DNA from: Tenodera sinensis
Lineage: Eukaryota > Arthropoda > Insecta > Mantodea > Mantidae
Direction: 5' to 3'
DNA: 64,000 nt
Assembly: GCA_030765045.1 (NCBI GenBank)
Contig: CM060964.1
Span: 175,313,352 to 175,377,351 of the forward strand
The notes below the pieces were generated by a model, which searched no databases, was not told where the DNA came from, and was given only the letters and a program-made list of their open reading frames with translations. A program made the translations under genes and the position numbers. Below are positions 32,640 to 44,268 of this stretch, in pieces. The stretch's first letter is position 1; each line of letters begins with the position of its first letter.

Positions 32640-33480
32640 CATATCTGGCTGATCCCACAGAACGCTACGGTGCGATGTCTGCGGGCTCCACCGCCTCCTC
32701 TCGGAAAGGCTCATCGCTCGTCATGACCTCCAGGACAACCTCCACCAGAGGACTTAAGACGCTCCTGCACCTTACATTCCTAGACAGGGCGCACTACACC
32801 GCTGCACTCACGACTGATCAGTCGTACCTACCGGATTGAAGTAGCCTCACCACACGACAAACTCTCTGCTGCAGAAGTTACCGTTATGACCACAAGGCAT
32901 CGCTGCTACTATTGCGGTTTGCCGAACTTCACAACGGACTGCATCGGGCATGGCAAGACCCATTGTTGCCCATACTGTTCCACCTGTGGAGGCGGCGACC
33001 ACTTCATGGGCCAGGCCTCCTACCCACCTATCCAAGGAACCCACCTCAACGCTGTCGTCAACCACCATAAACAGCCCCAACACCTACACATACAGCATCA
33101 GCGCCACCTTGCGCACCACCACTGAACTTTGAACGTGACACGACGCTACCATCATTCTTGAAGGACGGCATAGACAGCCTCCGCGAGACTACCCGAGACC
33201 TTAGCCTTAGCCTCGAGACACTACGGCGGGCAACCAACGCCACGCCAAGCAACGCTGCTCCATCTAGCAACTGTCAGCAACGACATCACAGATTTCTCAA
33301 CTCTGCCTGGCACTAGTGGACGACAATGCGTAAGCGTTCTCATTGTGCCAGCATAGCTGATGCGTATCGAGTACCACCTAATGGAGCCGGACGATCCTGA
33401 AGACATCACGGGGGTAAGTGCCCTTGAAGCCTCAGTCACTAGGCTTCGAGAGCTGCAACACCACACTGACACCAGCATCC
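32640..33480 (+). pseudogene. Gag-like ORF1 remnant (unit E), zinc knuckles visible
   Basis: The clearest part is 32886-33050: RCYYCGLPNFTTDC, then CPYCSTCGGGDHFMGQASYP. This matches unit D knuckles 2 and 3 (CHYCGAPNFTSAC, CASCGGFGHYTGQAQC); the last Cys has become Tyr. Knuckle 1 lies just upstream in another frame (CCRSYRYDHKA). Downstream, a shifted frame gives LPSFLKDGIDSLRETTRDLS, the counterpart of D's coiled-coil tail. Multiple frameshifts and stops make it a dead copy. It is on the opposite strand to units C and D and also has no ORF2. Confidence 0.72.
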
Positions 33481-33909
33481 AACAAAACTACTACACAACA
33501 ACCCCCAACTCCAGCAAAGCTACCAATCTTTCCGGAACTTCGTGGGAAAACATGTGTTTACACTCCCCCAGCCATCAAACCTAAGATTTGGAAGGAATTG
33601 TCGACCCTAAACACAAAATAAAAGAAAAAATGCAATAGGTTAACATTCTTTATTCCCACCTTTAGTCCCCGAGTGGCGGCCGGGAACCTGCAGTGTTGCC
33701 AGGTTTTTGACAGAGAAAATCCCCTATAGACCCTCAGAATCAAAATAATTCCTTTTCTGTTCATAACTTTAAAACAAATGTTGCTATGAGATGATTCACA
33801 ATTTTGAAATATACAATATAAATATTAAACACTTTTATTTTTGATAATGCATACTTAAAATAAGACGTTAAATGCAGAAATATTTAGGTACTCACTTTAG
33901 AAATGTGGT
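33481..33909. other. Unassigned DNA
   Basis: No gene recognised. Phrases such as GTTGCCAGGTTTTTGACAG and AAAATCCCCTATAGA look repeat-derived but have no clear partner in the window. Confidence 0.4.
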
Positions 33910-33917
33910 GTCTCCGT

Positions 33918-35106
<1,189 letters not shown>

Positions 35107-35287
35107 GTCTCCGTATGCCCCTATTGTGTTTATGCCTAATCACTGTCTTCATCGCCGTTCTCAGGAGCCAGCAAACCCGGCAATTTTGGCATCCTTTGTG
35201 TACTTGTACATACTTTCATTAAATAAATTCAGTATTTCTTCGCTAATGGGATATTCATAAACGCATTTTTTAGTCCTTCGTGTGTAT

Positions 35288-35290
<3 letters not shown>

Positions 35291-35356
<66 letters not shown>
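35291..35356. repeat. (CA)33 microsatellite
   Basis: Perfect dinucleotide run at the 3' edge of the hAT C-terminal domain. Confidence 0.98.
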
Positions 35357-35357
<1 letters not shown>

Positions 35358-35940
35358 GTGCGGAAACTGTGAAGATAATTTCTTTCTCTTTTTGGTTTTA
35401 ATATCGGATACTATTGAGAAAATACGCTCCACTGAAGCATTAGAATGGGTCAAAGAAAGGCAGATTTTAGCTATTTTTGCTAAACTTCCAAACAAATATG
35501 GGTAATTAAAATTTTGGCAATCCTCAGTTTGTTTCCAAAATTCTAGAATTGGCAAATTTAAATAAACATTTTTCTCTTCAGCAGAGAAAAAGCTAGACAA
35601 AAGACACCATACATTTTCAACAAGATCTGAGGCGATTTTCTTTTTAATATTTCAATTAGTGGTTTTAGTAATATGTTAGATATTTAATTATCTTGTTCTC
35701 TCCCAGTGCAAATGAGGGATCCAAAAACGCCAGACTACACATTAATTCTTGTTGGACTGGCAATCTTTTCACCGATTCAGTGAATGTTACTTGATAAAAT
35801 TGCAAACAGCGGAGCCTGAATGTGTCTAAACTTTTGATACATCATGAGCAGAAGAGTGTTGCATTTCTTGTAATGTTTCTTCATCTGCTGAACCTAGCTT
35901 GATATCCTTCAAAGGAAGTGAGTTTTAAGAATGTTTAGGA

Positions 35941-36515
35941 CAGTGGCGAGGCGTGAAGTAAGTAGCAGGATAGACAGATTCATCTTACCGTCATCCTTCA
36001 CCATCGACTCGCATTAAAATCGCGTTTTTTCACGAATGACACTTATATACACGAAGTTAAAGGGCAAAACCTTTATCTGAATACAACATTTTATCCAAAT
36101 GCGCTTGAAAGGTAACCAATAAGAGCACCTGTCCCTTGTCCCTTGCCTCGAAAACATTCCATTACCACAAATGCTAATCACAGCCAAAGGAGATGGAGAT
36201 GGAGGCTCGACTGTCTACTAGGCGGAGAAATCTGGCTATGCGGAAACATTGTAGTTCACAAACCGGCGTCAGATGGCGCGCTTGTATCTTCCATGCTCTA
36301 AGCATGGCAAAATACGCAGATGGGCGAACCACGAACAGCAGGCAGTCCGGTACCACATCTCCGTGGCAGAGTCGCGCAAGTGCTGGTATAGATACGAAAA
36401 CTTCCTAAGCGGGAAATACAAATACCTGCTTCATGCAAAACTTAAAGAAATTCTCTTTCGCAGAGTTTCTAGGGTAGACGCTGTCTCTCCCCCCCTAGGC
36501 TTCGCCTCTGGGATT
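35941..36515. mobile_element. Possible small hAT-like insertion in the hAT pseudogene
   Basis: The block interrupts the hAT transposase homology. Its ends resemble hAT termini: CAGTGGCGAGGCGTGAA at the left, and CAGAGGCGAAGCCTAGG read inward at the right. I could not find a matching 8-bp duplication, so this is tentative. An 88-codon open frame (36273-36539) has no recognisable motif. Confidence 0.4.
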
Positions 36516-37229
36516 GCATTTAAAGATTCCATTCCCTAACAGCATTTTCAGGTTTAAGAAAGTTTGAGGCGATAATCCTCAGAAATCGTTCAGCTTCAAT
36601 TGCAAAGCTCGGTATAAAAATCTTCACAGATTGAAATAGCATATTAAATAAATTGAAGGTAGGTAGAGCATAGTTTAGAAATTGCAAATATGCTTTATTA
36701 AAAGGATTGTTTAATTCAATAAATATCAAATCTGCTACTGAATTTCTGTCTTCAATTATTTTAGCGTCTGCAAGTAAGCTAAACAGAATCGACCACTGAT
36801 TGAGAACTCTAGACACACAGTTCCCCAGTGCCAATCACCTTATTTTAGAGGGATTTGTCATTTTTTGTAGACTTACTCTCATATAAGACTGTAACTCCTC
36901 TAGGATAGTGTGTCGTTTTCGGCTTCTCGAAAAAAATTAGATGTAGCAGTGACTCAACATTCAGATGCAGCACTAGCAACAAAATTAAAAGAGTGGCAAA
37001 TACAACCAAAACAACAATTTCAAAGGAAAATTTTCCTTTAGCAAACGAGATACAACGCCCTTCATGACATTGCTACAGTAACCAACCATGTTTTCAATAC
37101 ATAGACCATGCTTTTTTTGGTTCCATTTATATCCCGCCTTCAACTGCAGAGGTTATATCGGCGGCCTTGCCTATTGGCAAATTCGTTTAACGGTGGGTTT
37201 TTTCAATCTTTGGGGTTTTCATACGTTGA

Positions 37230-37231
<2 letters not shown>

Positions 37232-37286
<55 letters not shown>
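37232..37286. repeat. (CA)n microsatellite at a SINE end
   Basis: Perfect CA run lying at the 3' end (minus-strand sense) of the SINE-like copy at 37320-37436. Confidence 0.97.
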
Positions 37287-37287
<1 letters not shown>

Positions 37288-37436
37288 TCACGCTTTCATT
37301 CATACTTCCAGACTCAGGGAAGGATGAGGAATACTCTTGGCCGGAGAAAAATGCCTACCTCCTGCCGGGAATCGAACTCGAGACCCCTAGCACAGCAGTC
37401 AGGTGCTCTACCAACTGCACCACGGGGCCAGACGGG
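37288..37436 (-). repeat. tRNA-derived SINE-like copy, family S3
   Basis: On the minus strand the head GGCCCCGTGGTGCAGTTGGT, AGAGCACCTGACTGCTGTGC and TTCGATTCCCGGCAGG gives D-arm, anticodon-arm and T-arm segments at tRNA spacing with good B-box match. The body is short (GGCATTTTTCTCCGGCC, AGAGTATTCCTCATCC) and ends in a (GT)n tail. It splits the hAT pseudogene between its BED/N-terminal and central parts. Confidence 0.82.
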
Positions 37437-38075
37437 ATCATGCTTTAAATGTATTTGAACACATAAAAAAGATTCTCAGCTGTTGCGTCTTTAATTTCAA
37501 CATAGTCTAAGAAAAGACTGCTACATGAAAGACCATCGTCGACTTCGTGACAATGCATGGATTTTTAGCACTTCCTATATCTATACTTTCGTCAATCAAA
37601 ACTGAAAATACTTTGTCTTTCAAGAATTCCATATTCTTTTCTTCTACTACCCTGCCGATCACATTTGTGATTAGACATTTAATTGTTGTACATTTTAGTT
37701 TCATATCACGCAGTGGTGGAATCTGACAATGCACTCTGATGTAATTAGCTGAAGTGATCCATGGAATTATCATGCTCAATTATATCTAATACAAAGTTAA
37801 GTTCTGCTGTTTTAACCAAGAGTTTATCAAGTTTTTCTCGCAAACATACGGCTTATTTTTGGGACATTTTTTATCTGCAGTATATTTTTCTGGTATAAAG
37901 ACGTCTCACTATGTTTATCTAGTTCACTTTTCCCTGCCTGAAGTTCCTTTCTGCAACACATGCATTTAGTTTTAAAGGGGTCATTCCTCTATCCAGTACC
38001 GATAAAATTTGTCTCTGCCAGGATTTTTCAGCTTTACCAAATCCCCCCTCTTCTTCCTGTGTCTTTTTTGGAGCA

Positions 38076-38765
38076 CTGGGCCCTTCTGAGGCACTTATAT
38101 TAACATAAAAGTGTCATCTTGTTAATAACAATTATTCTAAAGATTCACACGAATGTTCACTCGCGTACGCGCACAGATTGTGATTAACTAACACAGGCAT
38201 ACGCGCATACCTTGTCGCTTTGCGATAATTTGCAGATGTGGCGTTCTAAGAAAGGCAGCGTTTTCTTTTCCGCGATAGTTGCGTCAATGGTGTTTCATTA
38301 CTTATATTGTAGAAACTGATAATAAAGTAATACGATACTTTCATTTAGTGCCGAAACATCTAATGAGAAAAATTCTTGGTTAGAAGCAGAAGTGCATAGT
38401 TAAATGAATTTGAATTCTTGAATTTCAAAATTTTACTTGAAAAATCCCATAATTTCCAAAGAATTCCCTCATTCCCTTTCGAGTTGAAAAATACCTACGC
38501 CGTGGGAAAAATGCCTCAAGCTGGCAACACTGGGAACTTGTCCACACGGCATATTCGTCACCTGCTCCTCGCCAAGTGCTGACAGCTAGCATGGCATAAA
38601 GCGCCACTCCAACGTCCCGTCCTTTCCCACATCACATCCCTACCCACTCCTGCCGGGCTCCCTCATGATGCCCATAGAGTCGGTCGCCGAAAGCTTAGAG
38701 AGTAGCCCAGTCCAACACTGACCTGGCACATTTCTCGAGAATAAATTAAAGACAGATAGACATCC
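38076..38765. other. Unassigned DNA
   Basis: No gene recognised. The phrase AAAAATCCCATAATTTCC...GAAAAATGCCTCAAGCTGGCAA recalls repeat text near 33690-33730, too weakly to classify. Confidence 0.4.
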
Positions 38766-38982
38766 GTCCGTTCACACACAAGCATACATACACGCACACA
38801 CATACATGCACGCACGCACGCACATTCACTCCCACATACACACGCGCGCACATACCCACACACAGACACACTCACACACAGGCGTACGAACGCACACACA
38901 CCGACACAGGCACACAGATGCACACACACATTACACTCACTCACACACGGACGCACGCTCGCACCCACTCATACACGCTTAC
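38766..38982. repeat. Cryptic CA/CACG-rich simple sequence
   Basis: ACACAC, CACGCACG and ACACATACA units mix without a fixed period. Open frames of His/Thr or Cys/Val text across it are artefacts. Confidence 0.9.
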
Positions 38983-39019
38983 ATGCATGCAGTGTAAGAT
39001 ATACCTTTTGTTTGGCATG

Positions 39020-39690
39020 TAAATATTTTAAGTTATGTCGTGTTTTTATCAAAATCACGATGGCCAGTTTTAGGAAAGCAAACATTTCGGACATTTTCCT
39101 ATGTAAAGACTAGTTTGTAGTGGGGGGATTTTATCGAAAACCTTATCACATCTTTCGAAAATGCTAAACTTAAATACCATGTTTGATTATGTATCAAGTA
39201 TTACCCATGCTTTTAGTTATGCGGTTCACAGACATACAAACAATCACTGATCTGTTTCTAAAACATGTGTTGCATTATTCACTCTTTCTCTACCCTTCCA
39301 TTATCAAACTATTCTTACAAAAGCTTATGTTTCTATCTACTTCATGTTAATCGAGATACAGATTTGCAGAAATGGTTTCATTACATATTTACCAGCAGGT
39401 ACAATGGAACAGAGAAATACAGTAAGCATAAGCTGAGCACTATATGATGTCTTTAAAATTTCATTCTCTTTACTTGGTCGCAACAAACAAACAAATAAAC
39501 ACACACGCGCTCGCGCACTCACACACATATCCACACACTTACCTTTTTCTAACTATCCTTTTTTTAGGATTCATGAGGCTTCAAAGCATGTATTCCCACA
39601 GATATTTCCCTTCGTATTGAATTTTTGGGTGGAATGCAATACTTCTCCACCTACGATGTATATGGTTGAGAAACTAACATTTTTTCTCAT
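39020..39690 (+). repeat. Interspersed repeat family R3, copy 3, split by unrelated DNA
   Basis: TTATGCGGTTCACAGACATA (39216-39235) and, after about 370 bp, TTTTTGGGTGGAATGCAATA then CTTCTCCACCTACGATGTA (39622-39660) match the order in copies at 27690 and 28580. The interval 39260-39600 includes an AC-rich run (39500-39530) and nothing recognised. Confidence 0.45.
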
Positions 39691-39744
39691 GTTGCACTCA
39701 CATGACTTCCTCTACTCACTCGAACCAAAACGCCCTCTTCTTCC

Positions 39745-39932
39745 TCACCAGTGGAAGTCTGCGGATCCTAAGCCCCCAGGGGATATGTAAGCCGGAGAGT
39801 GGGGTACTGGCTGCCACCGGGGAGTTTCCATATATAGCTGTTAGGGACCCTGCGTTCTACTGTTGTCTCTCCTCAGATCCGACCACCATTAATATTCTCT
39901 CACCTCTCGAGTGTGCCCCGTCAGGAGCATAG
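39745..39932 (+). repeat. Interspersed repeat family R4, copy 1
   Basis: Matches the reverse complement of 61310-61445: TCTGCGGATCCTAAGCCCCC, AGGGGATATGTAAGCCGGAG, GGTACTGGCTGCCACCGGGG, then AGCTGTTAGGGACCCTGCGT and TCTACTGTTGTCTCTCC. No tRNA-like head is visible. Its translation is not recognisable; it may be a LINE or SINE 3' body. Confidence 0.75.
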
Positions 39933-40004
39933 GCACAAATGATCTTCTATAGCTCAGTAGATCATTCGAATTTTATCTTTTGTCTATTTTAAGAGAATGG
40001 AATT

Positions 40005-40315
40005 TCAAAGCCATCGCAGAGCGACCAGCCCGGGTTCAATCCCCGGTACCGGCATGGGATTTTTCCCCCGCTGGGAGGTCTGGTACGGGGTGCACTCAGC
40101 CCCGTTAGGTCCCTGAGGGGCCAATAGAGGAGCTATCCTGATAGAAAGGTAGCGTCCCTGAAAGGTCAAGTAGTCGCCTTACGGTCGGGGGAGTCGGCGT
40201 GCTGACCCCCGCCACCCCTAACCTGCACTCTTCTGTGGCCTTGGCTGCGGCTGGAGGACGCAGCGGCTGGGCGATGAGGATAACCTCTGCATAAGGGGAA
40301 GACGCCCTAGGGGAA
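40005..40315 (+). repeat. tRNA-derived SINE-like copy, family S4, with (ATT)n tail
   Basis: Head text GCGACCAGCCCGGGTTCAAT followed by CCCCGGTACCGGC supplies a strong B box; the A box lies in a weaker region before it. The body holds CTGGGAGGTCTGGTACGGGG, CTGAGGGGCCAATAGAGGAG and GGTCAAGTAGTCGCC. It ends at GGGGAAGACGCCCTAGGGG, directly before the (ATT)n array. Confidence 0.75.
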
Positions 40316-40612
<297 letters not shown>

Positions 40613-40689
40613 AGTGGTTATGGTGGTGTGGCGGTGGTGTTGGTGGTGTGGTGGCGAAGGTGGTTAAATAAAATTAAATTATTTTGTTG

Positions 40690-40884
40690 TTTAACGACGT
40701 TATCAATTGCTAGGATCACATCAGCGTCGCCGGTGTGCCGGAATTTTGTCCCGCAGGAGTTCTTTCACATTTCAGTAAGTGTACTGACATGGAGCACACT
40801 TAAAAACCATCAGCCTGGTCCGGGTTTGAACCCGCGACCTTGGGATCAGTAGGCCAGCGTCTAACCAACTCAGCTACCCAGATC
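40690..40884 (-). repeat. tRNA-derived SINE-like copy, family S5
   Basis: On the minus strand the head reads TCTGGGTAGCTGAGTTGGTT, AGACGCTGGCCTACTGATCC and CGCGGGTTCAAACCCGGACC, a good tRNA-like A and B box pair. The body contains TTAAGTGTGCTCCATGTCAG and ATTCCGGCACACCGGCGACG (a potential hairpin) and ends in GTCGTTAAACAACAAAAT. Confidence 0.85.
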
Positions 40885-40886
40885 GA

Positions 40887-42597
40887 CAGTGGTGGTGATG
40901 GTGATGGTGATGGTGGTGGTGGTGGTGTAGGTGGTGGTGATGCTGATGGTGGTGGGGTGATGGTGATGGGGTGGTGGTGTTGGTGTAGGTGGTGGTGATG
41001 GTGATGGTGATGGTGGTGGTGATGGTGGTGGTGTAGGTGGTGGTGATGGTGGTGGTGGTGATGGTGTAAGTAGTGATGGTGATGGGGTGGTGGTGATGGT
41101 GGTGATGGTGGTGGTGATGGTGGTGGTGTAGGTGGTGGTGATAGTGCTGGTGGAGGTGTAGGTGGTGATGGTGATGGTGATGGTGGGTGTGGTGATAGGG
41201 TGATGGTGATGGTGGTAGTGGGGTGGTGGTTTCGGTGATGTTGGTGTAGGTGGTAGTGATGGTGATGGTGGTGGTGGGGTGGCGGTTTTGGTGACGTTGG
41301 TGTGGGTGTTGGTGATGGTGATGGTGGTGGTGGTGTTGGTGTAGGTGGTGGTGGTGATAGTGTAAGTAGTGATGGTGATGGGGTGGTGGTGATGGTGGTG
41401 GTGATGGTGGTGGTGTAGGTGGTGATGATAGTGGTGGTGGAGGTGTAGGTGGTGATGGTGGTGGTGGTGATAGGGTGATGGTGATGGTGGTGGTTTCGGT
41501 GATGTTGGTGTAGGTGGTAGTGATGGTGATGGTGGTGGTGGGGTGGTGGTGGTTTTGATGTAGGTGGTGGTGATGGTGGTGGTGGGGTGGTGGTGATAGC
41601 GATAGTGGTGGTGTTGGTGTAGGGGGTGGTGATGGTGATGGTGGTGGTGGGGTGGTGGTGGTTTTGATGTAGGTGGTGGTGATGGTGGTGGTGGGGTGGT
41701 GGTTTCGGTGATGTTGGTGTAGGTGGTGGTGATGGTGATGGTGGTGGTGGGGTGGTGGTTTTGGTGACGTTGGTGTAGGTGGTGGTGATGGTGATGGTGG
41801 TGCTGGGGTGGTGATGGTGGGGTGGTGGTGGTGTTGGTACAGGTGGTGGTGATAGCGATAGTGGTGGTGGGGTGGTGGTGTTGGTGTAGGTGGTGGTGAT
41901 GGTGATGGTGGTGGTGGGGTGGTGGTGGTTTTGGTGTAGGTGGTGGTGATGGTGATGGTGGTGGTGGGGTGGTGGTTTTGGTGTAGGTGCTGGTGGTGGT
42001 GATGGTGGTGGTGGGGTGGTGGTGATGGTGATGATGGTGGTGGGGGGTGGTGGTGATGGTGATGGTGGTGGTGGGGTGGTGGTTTTGGTGTAGGTGGTGG
42101 TGATGGTGATGGTGGTGATGGTGGTGGTGGGGTGGTGGTTTTCGTGATGTTGGTGTAGGTGGTGGTGATGGTGATGGTGGTGGTGGTGTTGGTGTAGGTG
42201 GTGGTGATAGCGATAGTGGTGGTGGGTTGGTGGTGGTGTAGGTGGTGGTGATGGCGGTGGTGGGGTGGTGGTTTTGGTGTAGGTGGTGGTGATGATGATG
42301 GTGATGTTGGTGTAGGTGGTGGTGATGGGGTGGTGGTGGTGTTGGTGTAGGTGGTGGTGTTGGCGATGGTGGTGGTATTAGTGGGGGTGGGGTGGTGGTG
42401 CTGGTGATGGTGGTGGTGGGTGGTGGTGGTTAGTGTAGGTGGTGGTGTTGTTGATGGTGGTGGTGATGGTGGTGGTGTTGGTGTTGGTGCAGGTGGTGGT
42501 GATGGTGATGGTGGTGGGGTGGTGGTGGTGGTGTTGTTGATGGTGGTGGTGATGGTTGTGGTGGTGGTAGTGTTGGTGGTTTTGGTGGTGGTGTCTT
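40887..42597. repeat. GGTGGTGATGGTGATGGT minisatellite, ~1.7 kb
   Basis: GGTGGT, GATGGT and GGGGTG units recur with a higher-order pattern: GTTGGTGTAGGTGGTGGTGA, then TGGTGATGGTGGTGGTGGGG, then TGGTGGTTTTGGTG, roughly every 60-80 bp. The G-rich plus strand has many GG blocks spaced by one to three bases. Open frames through it are repeat artefacts. Confidence 0.97.
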
Positions 42598-43056
42598 CCC
42601 AGTCAGACTTAGTGGACCATGGTATCTGGAATTCCTGGAAGGTGAGCTTCAGGATTTTCTTGATGATGTTCCTCTATTATGAACGAACAACACTGTGCAC
42701 TGGTTCAAACGAGATGGTTCACGGCCTTACCATTATGAACCTGTAAACGTCCACTTCAATCAGTTGTGTCCTGGACACTGGATACAAGGAGACGGTTGAA
42801 ACATTGCATCAATCAAAAAGTCATCATGTTGAACACCTCTTTTATAAATGAAGTGACGGTAACAGTAGCCTTTGATGATGATAATAATAAGAACGATGAG
42901 AATAATATAATTAGAATAAACCATAAAAATAACAAAATATTAATATAATAATGAAAATGATAATACTGAAACTAGTTAACATAAAACTAATAATTATATA
43001 AATAATAGTGATTCTGACGGTAATAGTAAGAAGTACAAGAATTAACAATACCTAAC
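42598..43056. other. AT-rich DNA, nothing recognised
   Basis: No gene or named repeat; ends in AT-rich sequence leading into the trinucleotide array. Confidence 0.45.
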
Positions 43057-43432
<376 letters not shown>

Positions 43433-43459
43433 ATAACTATACCAACACAGCACCTCGTT

Positions 43460-43950
43460 TCTCAGTGTTCCCCATCAGCCGTCTGTCTACAAGAAACTGA
43501 TTTGAACGTAATCACGCGCTCCATCTTCGTGGTTTTTCCGCATTTAGACATGACTGTGCAGCTAATAGGCGAGCAAGCGGTGGTGTTGTTATTTTGGTGG
43601 CTCATAATATTTCTGCAACCAGTTTACCACTTAACACGCCGCTGCAAGCTGTAGCGATTCGTGTACAGCTGCAGAGCCTCTGTTTCTCTATTTGCAATGT
43701 CTATCTGCCATCGGTCAGTGTCGCACACAAGAATGATCTTTGGGCTCTCTTGGCACAGATTCCGCCACCACTGGTCTTTCTCGGCGATCTGAATGCCAAG
43801 CACACTCACTGGGGCTCCAACACTGACGATGGTCTTGGGTGCCTTCAAGCAGACCTTTGCGATATGTCCGGCTTAGTCCTAATAAACGCTGGCGTGCCTA
43901 CTTTCTTATCATCTGCCTATGGTACACACCAGGAGTCCAGGAGTGAGTAC
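43460..43950 (+). pseudogene. LINE element A, endonuclease part (5'-truncated)
   Basis: The visible order is CLQETDLN (Glu of the endonuclease, in one frame), then after a frameshift RGFSAFRHDCA, RASGGVVILVAHN, VYLPSVSVAHKND, and LVFLGDLNAKHTHWGS (metal-binding GDxNAKHxxW block). The homology stops at SAYGTHQESRS (43950), exactly where element B begins, and resumes at 49055 with GSDNYPI. Element A is an I-like LINE with RNase H; this is its N-terminal part, starting next to the AAT array. Confidence 0.88.
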
Positions 43951-43954
43951 TAGT

Positions 43955-43974
43955 CGCCTGGGTTAACCCAGGCG
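43955..43974 (-). promoter_or_regulatory. 3'-terminal palindrome of element B
   Basis: CGCCTGGGTTAACCCAGGCG is a perfect 20-bp palindrome at the very 3' end of the element. A related hairpin ends Gag-only unit C (29967-29984). The flanking bases GTC before and GG after, and CCACGGTACCTA about 14-20 bp further in, are shared too. Confidence 0.8.
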
Positions 43975-44268
43975 GATGGTAAGGTGGCCACGGTACCTAC
44001 CCGTTTAAATACGGATTTACCCGTGTGGTGGTATAGGTAGTCATATGTTACAGGCTTTTTTGTCTTTGTAATGTCTGATGGTGCAGGGTGGGTTCCTATA
44101 TTGTCACTGGCGGCGGGATCTGTCAGATCTTGGATGTCTAACCATCCAAACGACCATTACCCTACTGATTACTTCGTCAGCCATGGCCGTCGAGCAATGC
44201 AGTGCCAGTGACAGGAAACCGAGGGGAATAGGTGATAGGTGTGGAGGATGATGAAGGCAAAGCGGTAC

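Larger units (their letters stand above)
35229..38075 (-). pseudogene. hAT transposase gene, broken and interrupted
   Basis: Pieces on the minus strand appear in protein order. 38010-37890 is a BED-type zinc finger (TKCMCCRKELQAGKSELDKH). 37779-37507 is the start of the catalytic domain, with IKCLITNVIGRVVEEKN and the first-Asp motif VFSVLIDESIDIG. 36834-36520 is the middle (NQWSILFSLLADAK, DRNSVADLIF, NPFNKAYLQFL). 35830-35650 holds RCLQFYQVTFTESVKRLPVQ. 35640-35380 is the C-terminal dimerisation domain (LVENVWCLLSSFFSAEEKN, THSNASVERIFSIVSDIKTK). Stops separate the pieces. A 575-bp insertion (35941-36515), a SINE-like copy (37320-37436) and a (CA)n run split it further. hAT proteins cut and paste their own element; this one is dead. 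Confidence 0.85.

Noticed and set aside
37088..37458. His-Thr-rich open frames
   Set aside because: Translation of the (CA)n tract.
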